DNA from: Candidatus Eisenbacteria bacterium RBG_16_71_46
GTDB taxonomy: Bacteria; Eisenbacteria; RBG-16-71-46
Length of the DNA: 64,000 bases
Direction of reading: 5' to 3'
Assembly: GCA_001780165.1 (NCBI GenBank)
Contig: MFFQ01000037.1
Location: 62,001 to 126,000 of the forward strand
Below, piece by piece: positions 1 through 7,835 of the stretch. The translations under genes and the position numbers were made by a program. The stretch's first letter is position 1; the number at the start of each line of letters is the position of its first letter. Under the pieces are notes generated by a model, which searched no databases, had not been told where the DNA came from, and saw nothing but the letters and a program-made list of their open reading frames with translations.

Positions 1-801
1 CAGCTCCGAGGGATGGCCGACGCGGCCCCACGACATGTCGGTGATGTGCAGCAGGCCGTCGATGCCGCCGAGATCCACGAACGCGCCGAAGTCGGTGATG
101 TTCTTGACCACGCCCTCGCGGATCTGATCCTTGGCCAGGTCCTTGAGGATGGTGGACTTCATCCGGTCGCGCTCCTCTTCGAGCACGGCTCGGCGGGACA
201 CCACGATGTTCCGGCGGCGCTTGTTGAGCTTGATGATCTTCACCTGGACCGTCTGGCCCAGCAGGTTGTCCACGTTCTGGACCTGGCGCAGGGCGATCTG
301 TGAGCCGGGAAGGAAGGCCTCCACGCCGTAGAGATCCACCACGACGCCGCCCTTGATCTTGCGCACCATCTTCCCTTCCACCACCTGCCCGGTGTCGTGC
401 GCCTCCTTGACCCGGTCCCAGACGCGCACGAAGTCGGCGCGCTGCTTGGAGAGCACGACCAGGCCGTCCTGGTTCTCCATCTTCTCGAGGAACACTTCGA
501 TGGTGTCGCCGACCTTGATGCTTCCCGGATCGGAGAATTCCGCGAGCGAGATGATGCCCTCGCTCTTGAAGCCGACGTCCACCAGGACGTCCTTGTCGTC
601 GATCGACAGCACCTTGCCGCGCACGATCTCGCCTTCGCCGATCGAGCGCAGCGACTCCTCATATTGCCCGAACAGCTCGGCTCGGGCTTCGGGACTGATA
701 TCGTCCTCCTCGTCGGCATTGATCGGGAGGGGCGGTGGTGAGGGCGCCCGCTGCGGGGTCTCCGCGACGGGGTTGAGGGTCTTCTCGGGCGTTTCCAGCA
801 T
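1..801 (-). CDS. rpsA: 30S ribosomal protein S1, N-terminal part (truncated by window edge)
   Basis: Ribosomal protein S1 binds mRNA on the 30S subunit and helps translation initiation. The visible 267 codons hold an acidic N-terminal leader, two complete S1 OB-fold repeats (roughly residues 50-120 and 135-205) and the start of a third, which contains NITDFGAFVDLGGIDGLLHI, the typical S1 core. The start is ATG at 801 because an AGGAGG sits at 813-818, 11 bases upstream. The C-terminal repeats lie beyond base 1. It is the last visible gene of a run aroA, cmk, plsC, rpsA; cmk next to rpsA is a widely conserved arrangement, and plsC between them resembles the Bacillus order. Family identity is secure; only the number of repeats is unknown. 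Confidence 0.95.
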   Translation of the reverse strand, partial: MLETPEKTLNPVAETPQRAPSPPPLPINADEEDDISPEARAELFGQYEESLRSIGEGEIVRGKVLSIDDKDVLVDVGFKSEGIISLAEFSDPGSIKVGDTIEVFLEKMENQDGLVVLSKQRADFVRVWDRVKEAHDTGQVVEGKMVRKIKGGVVVDLYGVEAFLPGSQIALRQVQNVDNLLGQTVQVKIIKLNKRRRNIVVSRRAVLEEERDRMKSTILKDLAKDQIREGVVKNITDFGAFVDLGGIDGLLHITDMSWGRVGHPSEL

Positions 802-842
802 GGGAATCGAAACCTCCTGCGATATGGAATATGGGGCGGCGC

Positions 843-1487
843 TCAGGCCGCTCCCTGCGATGCCGTATTCAGTTGTTTCGCCCGCAATGCCGCGATCTCA
901 CGCATCACCGCGTCGCCCACCCGCTGGTAGAGCGCGCGTCCCGGTGTCGGGTCGCCCTCGCCGCCGGCCAGCTCGCGCCACGAGCGCGGGGCCCCGAAAG
1001 AGATCCGCACCCGCGCGCCCATCCACCACCGCCCGGGCCGGTTGCTGCCCGAGATGAAGCAGGGAACCACCGCCACGTCCGCCTGCACCGCCAGCATTCC
1101 CACGCCGGGGCGCGCGGGATGAAGCTCGCCGTCGCGCATCCGGCTGCCCTCGGGAAACATCATGAGCGCCTTGCCACCCTTGAGAATCTCGATGGCCCGG
1201 GCGAGACCGCTCAGGTCCGCCACCCCGCGCCGGATCGGGATCGAGTTGACGCTCCGGATGAGGCGGCCCAACAGCGGCGCCGTGAACAACTCTTCCTTGG
1301 CCAGAAAAAAGCACTCGCGGGTCATGGCCGCCCCGACCAGCGGCGGATCCCAGTAGGAGACATGGTTCGAAGCCACGATCATCCCGCCGTCGCACGGCAG
1401 GTGCTCGCGACCCTCGACCTCCCACCGGGTCAGCGTTCCCAGCCCCACCCTGACCACGAACCGGGCAGCACTATAATACGCTCCCAC
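843..1487 (-). CDS. plsC: 1-acyl-sn-glycerol-3-phosphate acyltransferase
   Basis: This enzyme acylates lysophosphatidate to phosphatidate at the inner face of the cytoplasmic membrane in phospholipid synthesis. The 214-residue protein has the acyltransferase HX4D motif (NHVSYWD, His42 and Asp47) and the FPEGSR substrate-binding motif (residues 111-116), with correct spacing and normal family length. The start is GTG at 1487, because AGGAGA lies four bases upstream and no ATG is better placed. It begins 8 bases after the cmk stop and ends 41 bases before the rpsA start, so it probably belongs to the same transcript. A related lyso-lipid acyltransferase specificity cannot be excluded from sequence alone. 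Confidence 0.9.
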   Translation of the reverse strand: MGAYYSAARFVVRVGLGTLTRWEVEGREHLPCDGGMIVASNHVSYWDPPLVGAAMTRECFFLAKEELFTAPLLGRLIRSVNSIPIRRGVADLSGLARAIEILKGGKALMMFPEGSRMRDGELHPARPGVGMLAVQADVAVVPCFISGSNRPGRWWMGARVRISFGAPRSWRELAGGEGDPTPGRALYQRVGDAVMREIAALRAKQLNTASQGAA

Positions 1488-1495
1488 GAAATCTC

Positions 1496-2230
1496 CTAGC
1501 CCTTCGTCCCGGGCCCTGGACCCGCCCGTGGCCCGCCGGCCCGCCTCAGCGCGTCGGGCGGACAGGCAGGGTTCGCCCGCACGACCGCCAGCACCGCCTC
1601 CACCTGGGCCACGATGTCCATCCCCGTGGTGTCCACGATCCGGGCGTCCTCGGGGGGGCGCAGCGGGCTATCCGCCCGCTCGCGATCGCGGCCGTCGCGC
1701 CGCTCCAGCTCCCCGCGCACCTCGTCGAGCGGCATCGGGATACCACGCTGCTGCAGTTCGCGATAGCGCCGATGCGCCCGGGTGTCGAGATCGGCGTCGA
1801 GGTAGATCTTCACCTCGGCATCGGGGAAGACGACCGTCCCCAGGTCTCGCCCCTCGCCCACCAGCGGGCCCCGCTCGCGCAACGCGCGCTGGATCTCGAC
1901 CAGCCCGCGGCGCACGCCGCCCTGGGCCGCGAGCCGCGACGCCATCTCGCTCACCGCCGGCGTGCGGATCGCCTCGCTGACGTCGGTCCCGTCGAGCCAC
2001 ACGTGCGCGTGCTCCGGCGAGCCCGATAGGTCGAGCCGGGTCTCGGCGATGCATCGCTCCACCGCCGCGGGATCGTCGGGCGAGACCCCGGTGTCCATGA
2101 CCTTGAGCGCCAGCGCACGGTACAACGCCCCGGTGTCCACGTACAGGAAGCCGAGCCGCGCGGCCGCCGCGCGGGCGGTGGTGCTCTTGCCCGCGGCCGA
2201 GGGACCGTCGATGGTGACCACGAAGCTCAT
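1496..2230 (-). CDS. cmk: Cytidylate kinase
   Basis: Cmk phosphorylates CMP and dCMP to the diphosphates with ATP in the cytoplasm. The N-terminus carries the Walker A loop GPSAAGKST (residues 9-17), followed by the DTGALYRA segment and a GRDLGTVVFPDA stretch (substrate-binding Arg-Asp), all typical of bacterial CMP kinases. At 244 residues it is slightly longer than usual because of a proline- and glycine-rich C-terminal tail of about 20 residues. The open frame extends further upstream, but ATG at 2230 is chosen because it overlaps the aroA stop by four bases (ATGA) and starts directly at the kinase fold. It sits between aroA and plsC. Confidence 0.93.
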   Translation of the reverse strand: MSFVVTIDGPSAAGKSTTARAAAARLGFLYVDTGALYRALALKVMDTGVSPDDPAAVERCIAETRLDLSGSPEHAHVWLDGTDVSEAIRTPAVSEMASRLAAQGGVRRGLVEIQRALRERGPLVGEGRDLGTVVFPDAEVKIYLDADLDTRAHRRYRELQQRGIPMPLDEVRGELERRDGRDRERADSPLRPPEDARIVDTTGMDIVAQVEAVLAVVRANPACPPDALRRAGGPRAGPGPGTKG

Positions 2231-3579
2231 GCCCCGCCCCCGGCGCGGGGGTCGACGACCTCGCCGCCGAGTGCGGCGAGAGCATCGCGGAAACCGGGGT
2301 ACGAGGTGGCGATGCTCGCCGCATCGTCCACCGTGACCGGCGCGCGCGCGCGCAGCCCGAGCAGCACCAGCGCCATCGCGATGCGGTGGTCGTTGGCAGC
2401 GCTCACCGTGCCGCCGCGCAGCCGCCTGCCGCCCTCGATCTCGAGCCCGTCGGCGTGCTCGCGCACCGTGCCGCCGAGGGCGCCGAGCTGCCGCGCGAGC
2501 ACCGCCAGTCGGTCGCTCTCCTTGACGCGCAGCTCCGCCGCGCCGCTCAGGAGGGACGTGCCGCGAGCGGCCAGGGCGGCGATCGTCCACGCCGGCACCT
2601 CGTCCACCAGCCGCGGCAACCACTCGGGCGGCACGGCGAACGCGTCGAGGTGATCGGGCCCGGTGACCGTGACCTCCCCGACCGGCTCCCCCGCCTGCTC
2701 ACCGCGCGGCGTGCGGCTCACCCCGGCCCCCATCGCCTCGAGCACGTCGAGCAATCCGGTGCGCGTGGGGTTGAGACCCACCGAGGTGGCCGTGACCTCG
2801 GCCCCGGGCGTGGCGGCCGCCGCGGCGAGGAAGAACGCCGCCGCGGAGAAGTCACCCGGAACCCGCAGGCGCGCCGCGCGCAGCCGCGCCGGTCCCTGGA
2901 CCTCGAGACGGGGCCCCAGTCCCGGCCGCGGCGCGATCACCACTTCGACCCCGAAGGCGCCGAGCATGCGCTCGGTGTGGTCGCGGGCCTGTCCCGGGAG
3001 CTCCACCGCGGTGCGGCCGGCGGCGTGCAGTCCGGCCAGCAGCACGCACGAGGCCACCTGCGCGCTCGCCACCGGCAGCGCGTAGGTGATCGGGGTCAGG
3101 GCCCCACCCTGGACCACCAGCGGCGGGAAGCGGTCGCCGCCCCGGGCGTGGAGCCGGGCACCCATCCGCCGCAGCGGCTCGATGACCCGCGCCACCGGGC
3201 GGCGATTCAGCGAGGCGTCGCCGCTCAGCACCGCGAGCCAGGGCTGCGCGGCGAGGATTCCGCTCATGAGGCGCAGCGTCGTGCCCGAATTGCCGCACTC
3301 GAGCACGCTTTCGGGCTCGGTGATCCGCGGCACCGAGCCGCCGATACGCACCGCCTCCGGCGTCCGCGCCACGCGCGCCCCGACGCGGGCGCAGCAGGAC
3401 AGGGTCGCCTCGCAATCGGCCCCGGGATTGGGCCCCTCGACCGTGGACTCGCCGTCGGCGAGCAGGCCCATCAGGTAGGCGCGATGCGTGATGGACTTGT
3501 CGCCCGGAGGTGAAAACCGTCCCCGCAGCGGCGGTCCGGGGCGGACGGTCAGCGGGATCGGCGCGCGGAACGAGGTCAC
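2227..3579 (-). CDS. aroA: 3-phosphoshikimate 1-carboxyvinyltransferase (EPSP synthase)
   Basis: AroA joins shikimate-3-phosphate and phosphoenolpyruvate to EPSP in the chorismate pathway. The 450-residue protein shows GDKSITHRA near the N-terminus, the GNSGTTLRLMSG motif around residues 105-116 and RVKESDRL in the C-terminal domain, all active-site signatures of the family. Length is normal. The start is GTG at 3579. Its stop overlaps the cmk start (ATGA), so aroA and cmk are likely translationally coupled, as in other bacteria that carry aroA, cmk and rpsA together. Confidence 0.95.
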   Translation of the reverse strand: MTSFRAPIPLTVRPGPPLRGRFSPPGDKSITHRAYLMGLLADGESTVEGPNPGADCEATLSCCARVGARVARTPEAVRIGGSVPRITEPESVLECGNSGTTLRLMSGILAAQPWLAVLSGDASLNRRPVARVIEPLRRMGARLHARGGDRFPPLVVQGGALTPITYALPVASAQVASCVLLAGLHAAGRTAVELPGQARDHTERMLGAFGVEVVIAPRPGLGPRLEVQGPARLRAARLRVPGDFSAAAFFLAAAAATPGAEVTATSVGLNPTRTGLLDVLEAMGAGVSRTPRGEQAGEPVGEVTVTGPDHLDAFAVPPEWLPRLVDEVPAWTIAALAARGTSLLSGAAELRVKESDRLAVLARQLGALGGTVREHADGLEIEGGRRLRGGTVSAANDHRIAMALVLLGLRARAPVTVDDAASIATSYPGFRDALAALGGEVVDPRAGGGA

Positions 3580-3615
3580 CGCGACGCCTTGCCGACTGGC
3601 GTGGTCAAACGAAGC

Positions 3616-4143
3616 CTAGTGCATCGTCCGGCGCCGCGCGCCCGCCCGCCCGCCCGCGGCCGAGCCCCGCGCGGCGCCGGGCCGCGCCGGCCCGCTGCGG
3701 ATCGTCTTGCGGCGCGGGCTTCCGGCCGCACGCGTGGCGGCGCGGAGCGCCTGGACGTTGCGCCAGGTGACGAACTCGTCGATCAGCAGCCGGCGGCGCT
3801 CGTCGAGGCCGGAGAAGGCGCAGGCGATCTGGAATCCCGCGTCCCCGCGTCCGGCGCGCGAGGGCTCGCAGCGCACGACGATGCCTTCGCACTTGATGAG
3901 TTCCTGGACGGTCCCCGCGCCGGGCATCCGGGGCAGGACCAGGGTCATCGCGACTTTCGAGGCCGGCGCGAGGTAATGGGAGGAGTGGCAGTAGACGCCG
4001 CTGGCCGAGATGTTCTGGCTCTCGGTGACGATCTGGGCCTGCGCGCCGTCCTCCGGGGCTCCTTCCAGACGCATGCTGAGCCGAACATCCGCGCGCGGCC
4101 TGCCGCGGCGCTCCGCCTTGCGCGAGTTCCGTTTCTGCGCCAT
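3616..4143 (-). CDS. PilZ domain protein
   Basis: This 175-residue protein has the two hallmarks of PilZ c-di-GMP receptors: an arginine-rich RXXXR-type segment near the N-terminus (RRGRPRADVRL, about residues 13-23) and a later NISASGVY segment that fits the (D/N)xSxxG consensus. The fold covers about residues 13-125; the last 45 residues are a basic, alanine- and glycine-rich tail of no clear function. The start is ATG at 4143 with GGAGG five bases upstream. Its first base is shared with the stop of the upstream exonuclease gene (TGATG), suggesting translational coupling. c-di-GMP binding is a family expectation, not shown here, and the target process is unknown. Confidence 0.8.
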   Translation of the reverse strand: MAQKRNSRKAERRGRPRADVRLSMRLEGAPEDGAQAQIVTESQNISASGVYCHSSHYLAPASKVAMTLVLPRMPGAGTVQELIKCEGIVVRCEPSRAGRGDAGFQIACAFSGLDERRRLLIDEFVTWRNVQALRAATRAAGSPRRKTIRSGPARPGAARGSAAGGRAGARRRTMH

Positions 4144-5813
4144 CAACTCCTCCCTTGGTGGCGGCGACGCTGTCGCCGCGGGGGCACATCGAGCGCCAAG
4201 TCACACTCCCGCGCGGGGACGTCCACCCGCGCGATGGTAACCGTCACCGGGTCCCCCAAGGCAAACCGCCTCCGCGTCCTCCGACCTACCATACGCACGC
4301 CCGAGGTATCCAGCACGAAGTGATCGTCGAGGTCGCGCGAGACACGCACGAAGCCGTCCACCGGCACCGCGTCCAGTTCCACGAAGAAACCCTGGGGAAT
4401 GAGCCCGGTGATGATACCCGAACCGCGCTCTCCAAGTCGCGGCTCAAGATAGCGCAGTCCCTTGACGCGAACCGCCTCGCGTTCCGCCTCGGTGGCCGTC
4501 TGTTCAGTCGCGCTGCACCGAACGGCGAGATCCGCCAGTGCCACCGGATCCCACGCCGCGCTGCGCCGCCCCCGAATCCACTCGCGCACGCGCCGGTGAT
4601 TGTGCAGATCGGGGTAGCGCCGGATCGGCGAGGTGAAGTGGCAATACTCGCGCGCCGCGAGTCCGAAGTGCCCGATGTCGCGCTCGAGGTAGCGCGCCCG
4701 CGCCAGCGAGCGCAGCACCAGGCGGTGGAGCAGGCGGCGGTGGGCGGGATCGAGGGGTACGGCCAACAGCGCCTGCAGCGCCGCCGCCGGCTGCGAGAGA
4801 TTCCCCGGCCGCGGCAGGCCGAGAGCCTTGAGCATGCGATCCAGATCGTCGAGCTTGGACGGGCTCGGCGGCTCGTGCACGCGATAGAGCAGGCCGGCCT
4901 GACGGCGCGCGCCGTCCTCGCCGATGCAGCGGTTGGCGAGCAGCATGAACTCCTCGACCAGCTCGTGGCTCTCGAAGTGCGGGCGCCGTTCGATGCGCAC
5001 CGGAACGCCGTGCTGGTCCACCCAGACCTTGCTCTCCGGCACGTCGAGATCCAACGCGCCGGCGGCGCGACGCCGGGCCCGCAGGGCGCGCGCCAGGTCG
5101 CGCACCGTCTCCAGCGCGTGCTGCAGCGGTCGCGGAAACGCGCGCGCACCGTCCAGAGCCTCCTGGACCTCCGCGTAATGCAGCCGGTGCGCGCTGCGGA
5201 TCACCGCCTCCACCGCGCGGAAGCCGTGGAGCCGGCCCGCCGCGTCGAGCTCGACGATCACGGAGAGCGTGAGGCGCTCGCGTTCCGGCAGCAGCGAGCA
5301 GAGGTTGCTCGAGAGCCGGGCCGGCAGCATCGGCAGGACGCCGTCCGGCAGATAGCAGCTGGTGCCCCGCGCCTGCGCCTCGGCGTCCAGCGCGCTCTCC
5401 GGGGTGACGTAATGCGAGACGTCCGCGATGTGGATGCCGACCTCGAAGCGGCCGTGGCCGCGTGCCTCCACCGACAGCGCATCGTCGTGATCGCGCGCGT
5501 CCTCGGGGTCGATCGTGAACGTCAGCAGCTCGCGCAGGTCGAGCCGGTTCGGGTAATCGCCGGCGCCGGGCTCGGTGTGGGCGGCGGCCTCCTCTTCGGC
5601 CGCCGCGGGCATGCGCTGGCGCAGCCGGAATTGCGAGAGCACGGCGTGGGCGTCCCATTCCGGACGATCGTCGGCGCCCAGCACCTCGACCAGCCAGGCC
5701 GGACCGTCGTCGGGAACCTCGGCGATGCAATAGTCGCCGTCGTCGGGGTCGTGCTCGCCCCGCCACTCCAACGCGCGTCGCCCGCCCCGCCAGCGCCGCG
5801 CCGGATCGAACAC
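4143..5813 (-). CDS. RNase R/RNase II family 3'-5' exoribonuclease
   Basis: RNB-family enzymes degrade RNA processively from the 3' end in the cytoplasm. The catalytic signature TIDPEDARDHDDALS provides the metal-binding aspartates, followed by the SHYV and LPMLP segments of the RNB domain; HFTSPIRRYPDLHNH marks its C-terminal end. A C-terminal S1 domain (GIITGLIPQGFFVELD onward) resembles RNase R more than RNase II. The start is unresolved. GTG at 5813 is the first canonical start downstream of the small ribosomal gene at 5884-5979, but about 70 bases upstream of it still look like coding sequence (RLIGRAYVTRDRW, an OB-fold-like strand). The only earlier start is a GTG at 6068 without a ribosome-binding site, which would overlap the whole small gene. 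The stop overlaps the PilZ start. Confidence 0.85.
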   Translation of the reverse strand: MFDPARRWRGGRRALEWRGEHDPDDGDYCIAEVPDDGPAWLVEVLGADDRPEWDAHAVLSQFRLRQRMPAAAEEEAAAHTEPGAGDYPNRLDLRELLTFTIDPEDARDHDDALSVEARGHGRFEVGIHIADVSHYVTPESALDAEAQARGTSCYLPDGVLPMLPARLSSNLCSLLPERERLTLSVIVELDAAGRLHGFRAVEAVIRSAHRLHYAEVQEALDGARAFPRPLQHALETVRDLARALRARRRAAGALDLDVPESKVWVDQHGVPVRIERRPHFESHELVEEFMLLANRCIGEDGARRQAGLLYRVHEPPSPSKLDDLDRMLKALGLPRPGNLSQPAAALQALLAVPLDPAHRRLLHRLVLRSLARARYLERDIGHFGLAAREYCHFTSPIRRYPDLHNHRRVREWIRGRRSAAWDPVALADLAVRCSATEQTATEAEREAVRVKGLRYLEPRLGERGSGIITGLIPQGFFVELDAVPVDGFVRVSRDLDDHFVLDTSGVRMVGRRTRRRFALGDPVTVTIARVDVPARECDLALDVPPRRQRRRHQGRS

Positions 5814-5883
5814 CCATCGGTCGCGCGTGACGTAGGCGCGGCCGATGAGGCGCGGTGCGGCGCCGGCGTCGGGCGGACGCGCT

Positions 5884-5979
5884 CTAGCGGACGCGCTTCT
5901 TATGACGATTCTTCCGCAAACGTTTCTTCCGCTTGTGGGTCGCGATCTTCTTGCGCTTGCGCTTCTTTCCCGAGCCCAT
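5884..5979 (-). CDS. bS22-like (AURKAIP1/COX24 domain) small ribosomal protein, 31 aa
   Basis: A 31-residue, extremely basic protein reading MGSGKKRKRKKIATHKRKK and ending in RHKKRVR. This matches the short bacterial AURKAIP1/COX24-domain family, members of which are ribosome-associated (bS22 in mycobacteria). The evidence for a real gene is the composition, an ATG at 5979 preceded by AAGGAG with five bases of spacing, and a TAG stop at 5884-5886. It lies 114 bases after the HU gene and just before the RNase R gene, whose open frame runs through it in another frame. Such genes are often missed by gene finders because of their size. Ribosome binding is inferred from the family. Confidence 0.85.
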   Translation of the reverse strand: MGSGKKRKRKKIATHKRKKRLRKNRHKKRVR

Positions 5980-6093
5980 CCGATCTCCTTTTGAAGGGGT
6001 CGCGGCTTGTCCGGCCGATGTGACGCTGTGCGGGTGTCGGAGGCCCCTCCGTCCGGCGGCGGTGCCACTGCCGCGCGGGGATCGGCCGTCCGG

Positions 6094-6399
6094 TCAGACC
6101 TCGGCGGTCTGGGGGGCGACCGCGCCCTCCAGAACCTCGTTCTTGAGTTCCTTGCTGGGCTTGAACACCGGCACGAGCTTGGCGGGCACCATGACCTCGT
6201 CCCCGCTGCGCGGATTGCGCGCGCGGCGGGCGCGGCGCTCGCGGACCTTGAAGGTGCCGAATCCGCGGATCTCGAGATGGCGTCCCTCGCTCAGGACGCG
6301 ACACACCGCGTCGAGCAGCCCGTCCACGATGAGTGCCGTGTGGCTCTTCGAGACCCCGGTGCTGGCCGAAACCTGTTCCACCAATTCCGCCTTGGTCAT
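6094..6399 (-). CDS. HU/IHF family DNA-binding protein
   Basis: A 101-residue histone-like protein that bends DNA as a dimer in the nucleoid. The core follows the family closely: MTKAELVEQVSASTGVSK helix-turn-helix start, then GFGTFKVRERRARRARNPRSG, including the arm region with the conserved RNP. There are about 10 extra residues at the C-terminus. Two in-frame ATGs exist at 6405 and 6399; 6399 is preferred because GGGAGGA then lies six bases upstream, whereas it would directly abut 6405. Whether it works as homodimeric HU or an IHF-like subunit cannot be told. In some bacteria an ihf gene sits near cmk-rpsA, which fits this location. Confidence 0.92.
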   Translation of the reverse strand: MTKAELVEQVSASTGVSKSHTALIVDGLLDAVCRVLSEGRHLEIRGFGTFKVRERRARRARNPRSGDEVMVPAKLVPVFKPSKELKNEVLEGAVAPQTAEV

Positions 6400-6418
6400 C
6401 GCCATTCCTCCCGTCGCC

Positions 6419-6637
6419 TCACTGGGGACGCTGCGACGCGCGGCACGCGCATTCGGCGGAGCCGCAGGGCCCGGGGGAGGCCGACGCTCCGGGGTGCACC
6501 ACCGCGAACGCGGACGGCACCCGGACGACCTCGGCCGACGCGCACCGAGGACAGCGGGGTGGCGGCTCCGCGGCGCGGGCAACCAGCCTCTCGAACCGCT
6601 CCCGGCAGCCGCCACATTCGTATTCGAAGATCGGCAT
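6419..6637 (-). CDS. FmdB family zinc-ribbon protein
   Basis: A 72-residue protein beginning MPIFEYECGGCRERFE with a second cysteine pair (CPRC) at about residues 29-32, the standard CxxC...CxxC zinc ribbon of the FmdB/regulatory family. The C-terminal part adds a cysteine-rich segment (CGSAECAC) that is common but variable in this family. Despite the name, a transcriptional role is not established for most members. It lies between the microcompartment operon and the HU gene, with a hairpin separating it from the former, so it may be transcribed with HU rather than with the shell genes. Confidence 0.8.
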   Translation of the reverse strand: MPIFEYECGGCRERFERLVARAAEPPPRCPRCASAEVVRVPSAFAVVHPGASASPGPCGSAECACRASQRPQ

Positions 6638-6679
6638 GACGCGACCCCTCCTGGAACCCCGCCCAATCTAGCATGCCGC

Positions 6680-6709
6680 GCCGCGAAATGGGATGTCCTG
6701 CCCCGCGGC
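6680..6709 (-). terminator. Hairpin after the microcompartment operon
   Basis: A nested inverted repeat: GCCGCG pairs with CGCGGC, with an inner GGG/CCC. It begins 7 bases beyond the stop codon of the last shell gene. There is no T-tract, so it could be an intrinsic-like terminator of a GC-rich genome or only an RNA-stabilising hairpin. Confidence 0.4.
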
Positions 6710-6715
6710 GACGTC

Positions 6716-6985
6716 TCAACCGGTCTCGACCGCGTCGATCACGCCCACGATGACGGTGCGCACCGGACCCCGCGGGCGGCGCAGCACCTGCGCGGCGGTG
6801 TTCCCCTCGTCGGCGACCAGGACGCGGTCACCCGGGCCGGCGTCCACGACGTCCACGGCGATCGCCAGCCGCCCGCGCGCGGTGCCGTCGGGCTCGATCG
6901 GCTGCACCAACAGCAGCTTCTGACTCGCGAGGTCGGAGTGCTTGATAGTCGCCACCACCTCGCCCACCACCCGAGCGATGAACAT
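6716..6985 (-). CDS. Microcompartment pentamer shell protein (EutN/CcmL family, BMC-P)
   Basis: An 89-residue EutN/CcmL protein. Members form pentamers that cap the vertices of microcompartment shells. The start MFIARVVGEVVATIKH, the middle KLLLVQPIE and the end VIVGVIDAVE are family signatures. ATG at 6985 shares its A with the TGA of the preceding shell gene. It is the last gene of the operon and one of three BMC-P paralogues here, which differ clearly in sequence and so probably occupy different vertices or assembly states. Confidence 0.92.
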   Translation of the reverse strand: MFIARVVGEVVATIKHSDLASQKLLLVQPIEPDGTARGRLAIAVDVVDAGPGDRVLVADEGNTAAQVLRRPRGPVRTVIVGVIDAVETG

Positions 6986-7287
6986 CACGCGCCCGCGCGT
7001 GGCGGCGCGGGCGCCGCGCCGGCCACCACCCGAGCCTCGTCCACGATGCCGACGATCGCGGCGTCGGCGGGATTGTCGGGGTCGGGGAGCGCGTTGGCCG
7101 CCTCGCGTCCGCGGACGTAGAAGACGCGCTGGCCCGGGGCGGAGGACACCAGGTCCACGGCCACCAGCGGCCGGCCCTGGCCGGTTCCCGCGTGGTCGGT
7201 GGGTTCGATCAGCAGCAGCCGATGGCCGCGCCACGACGGCACCTTGACCGTGCACACCACCGTCCCGATCACCCGCGCGAAGTACAT
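6985..7287 (-). CDS. Microcompartment pentamer shell protein (EutN/CcmL family, BMC-P)
   Basis: A 100-residue BMC-P protein: MYFARVIGTVVCTVKV at the N-terminus, HRLLLIEPTD in the middle, AAIVGIVDEARVV near the end. It has a short proline/alanine-rich C-terminal extension (about 12 residues) absent from its neighbour. Both ends overlap neighbouring genes by a single base (TGATG-type junctions), so translation of this gene is probably coupled to both. Role: pentameric vertex of the shell, by family. Confidence 0.92.
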   Translation of the reverse strand: MYFARVIGTVVCTVKVPSWRGHRLLLIEPTDHAGTGQGRPLVAVDLVSSAPGQRVFYVRGREAANALPDPDNPADAAIVGIVDEARVVAGAAPAPPRAGA

Positions 7288-7835
7288 CAGAACACCCGGT
7301 CCTTCATCTGGCGGTGCAAACGCGGGATGACGACCGAGCGCGCGAGCAGCCCCTTGCGCAGCGCCTCGGCGCGCCCGGCCTCGACCGCGGCCTGCACGTC
7401 GCTCACGTCGCCGGTCAGGAACAGCACGCCCTTGCCGCCGAGACCGTTGGCGAGACGCAGATCGCGGAGCGTCACCGCCGCCGCCTTGGCGGCGTGGTCC
7501 GCCGCGACGATGGCGGCCGACGCGGTGAGCGTCTCGATCACGCCCAGCGCGTCGTCGTCCGCTCCCGCCGCGACGCCCTGCAGCGCGGGGAGCACCATGG
7601 CGTGGACCTGGGGGATGAAGAGCGAGTCGAGCAGCGTGTCGGCGGCGACTTCCAGGCCGCGCTGAAACGCCGCCCGCACCGGTGCCACTTCGCCCCCGAT
7701 CAGCACCCAGTACTTGCCCGGGGAGATCGAGGTCGCCAGGACCAGGTTCACCTCGGCGGTCTTGACCATCGCGTCGCCGACGACCGTGCCCTGGGCGATG
7801 CTGCTGGTCTCGATCGCGGCGATGGCGACATCCAT
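7287..7835 (-). CDS. Tandem-domain microcompartment shell protein (BMC-T)
   Basis: A 182-residue shell protein with two BMC domains in tandem: residues about 4-90 (IAAIETSSIAQGTVVGDAMV) and 97-178 (ALGVIETLTASAAIVAADHA). Such BMC-T proteins form trimers that look like hexamers and often have a larger, sometimes gated, central pore for bigger substrates or cofactors. No cysteine is present, so an iron-sulfur pore of the PduT kind is not expected. The domains follow the non-permuted order. It starts at ATG 7835, sharing one base with the aldehyde dehydrogenase stop. The transported molecule is unknown. Confidence 0.9.
   Translation of the reverse strand: MDVAIAAIETSSIAQGTVVGDAMVKTAEVNLVLATSISPGKYWVLIGGEVAPVRAAFQRGLEVAADTLLDSLFIPQVHAMVLPALQGVAAGADDDALGVIETLTASAAIVAADHAAKAAAVTLRDLRLANGLGGKGVLFLTGDVSDVQAAVEAGRAEALRKGLLARSVVIPRLHRQMKDRVF

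Noticed and set aside
1472..1477. TATAAT on the plus strand
   Set aside because: It encodes Tyr-Tyr of PlsC on the minus strand, and no -35 box is found at the right distance; no plus-strand gene follows.
4155..6023. Long plus-strand open frame opposite the RNase R gene
   Set aside because: It is an antisense shadow caused by G+C-rich third positions; the minus strand carries the RNB and S1 motifs.
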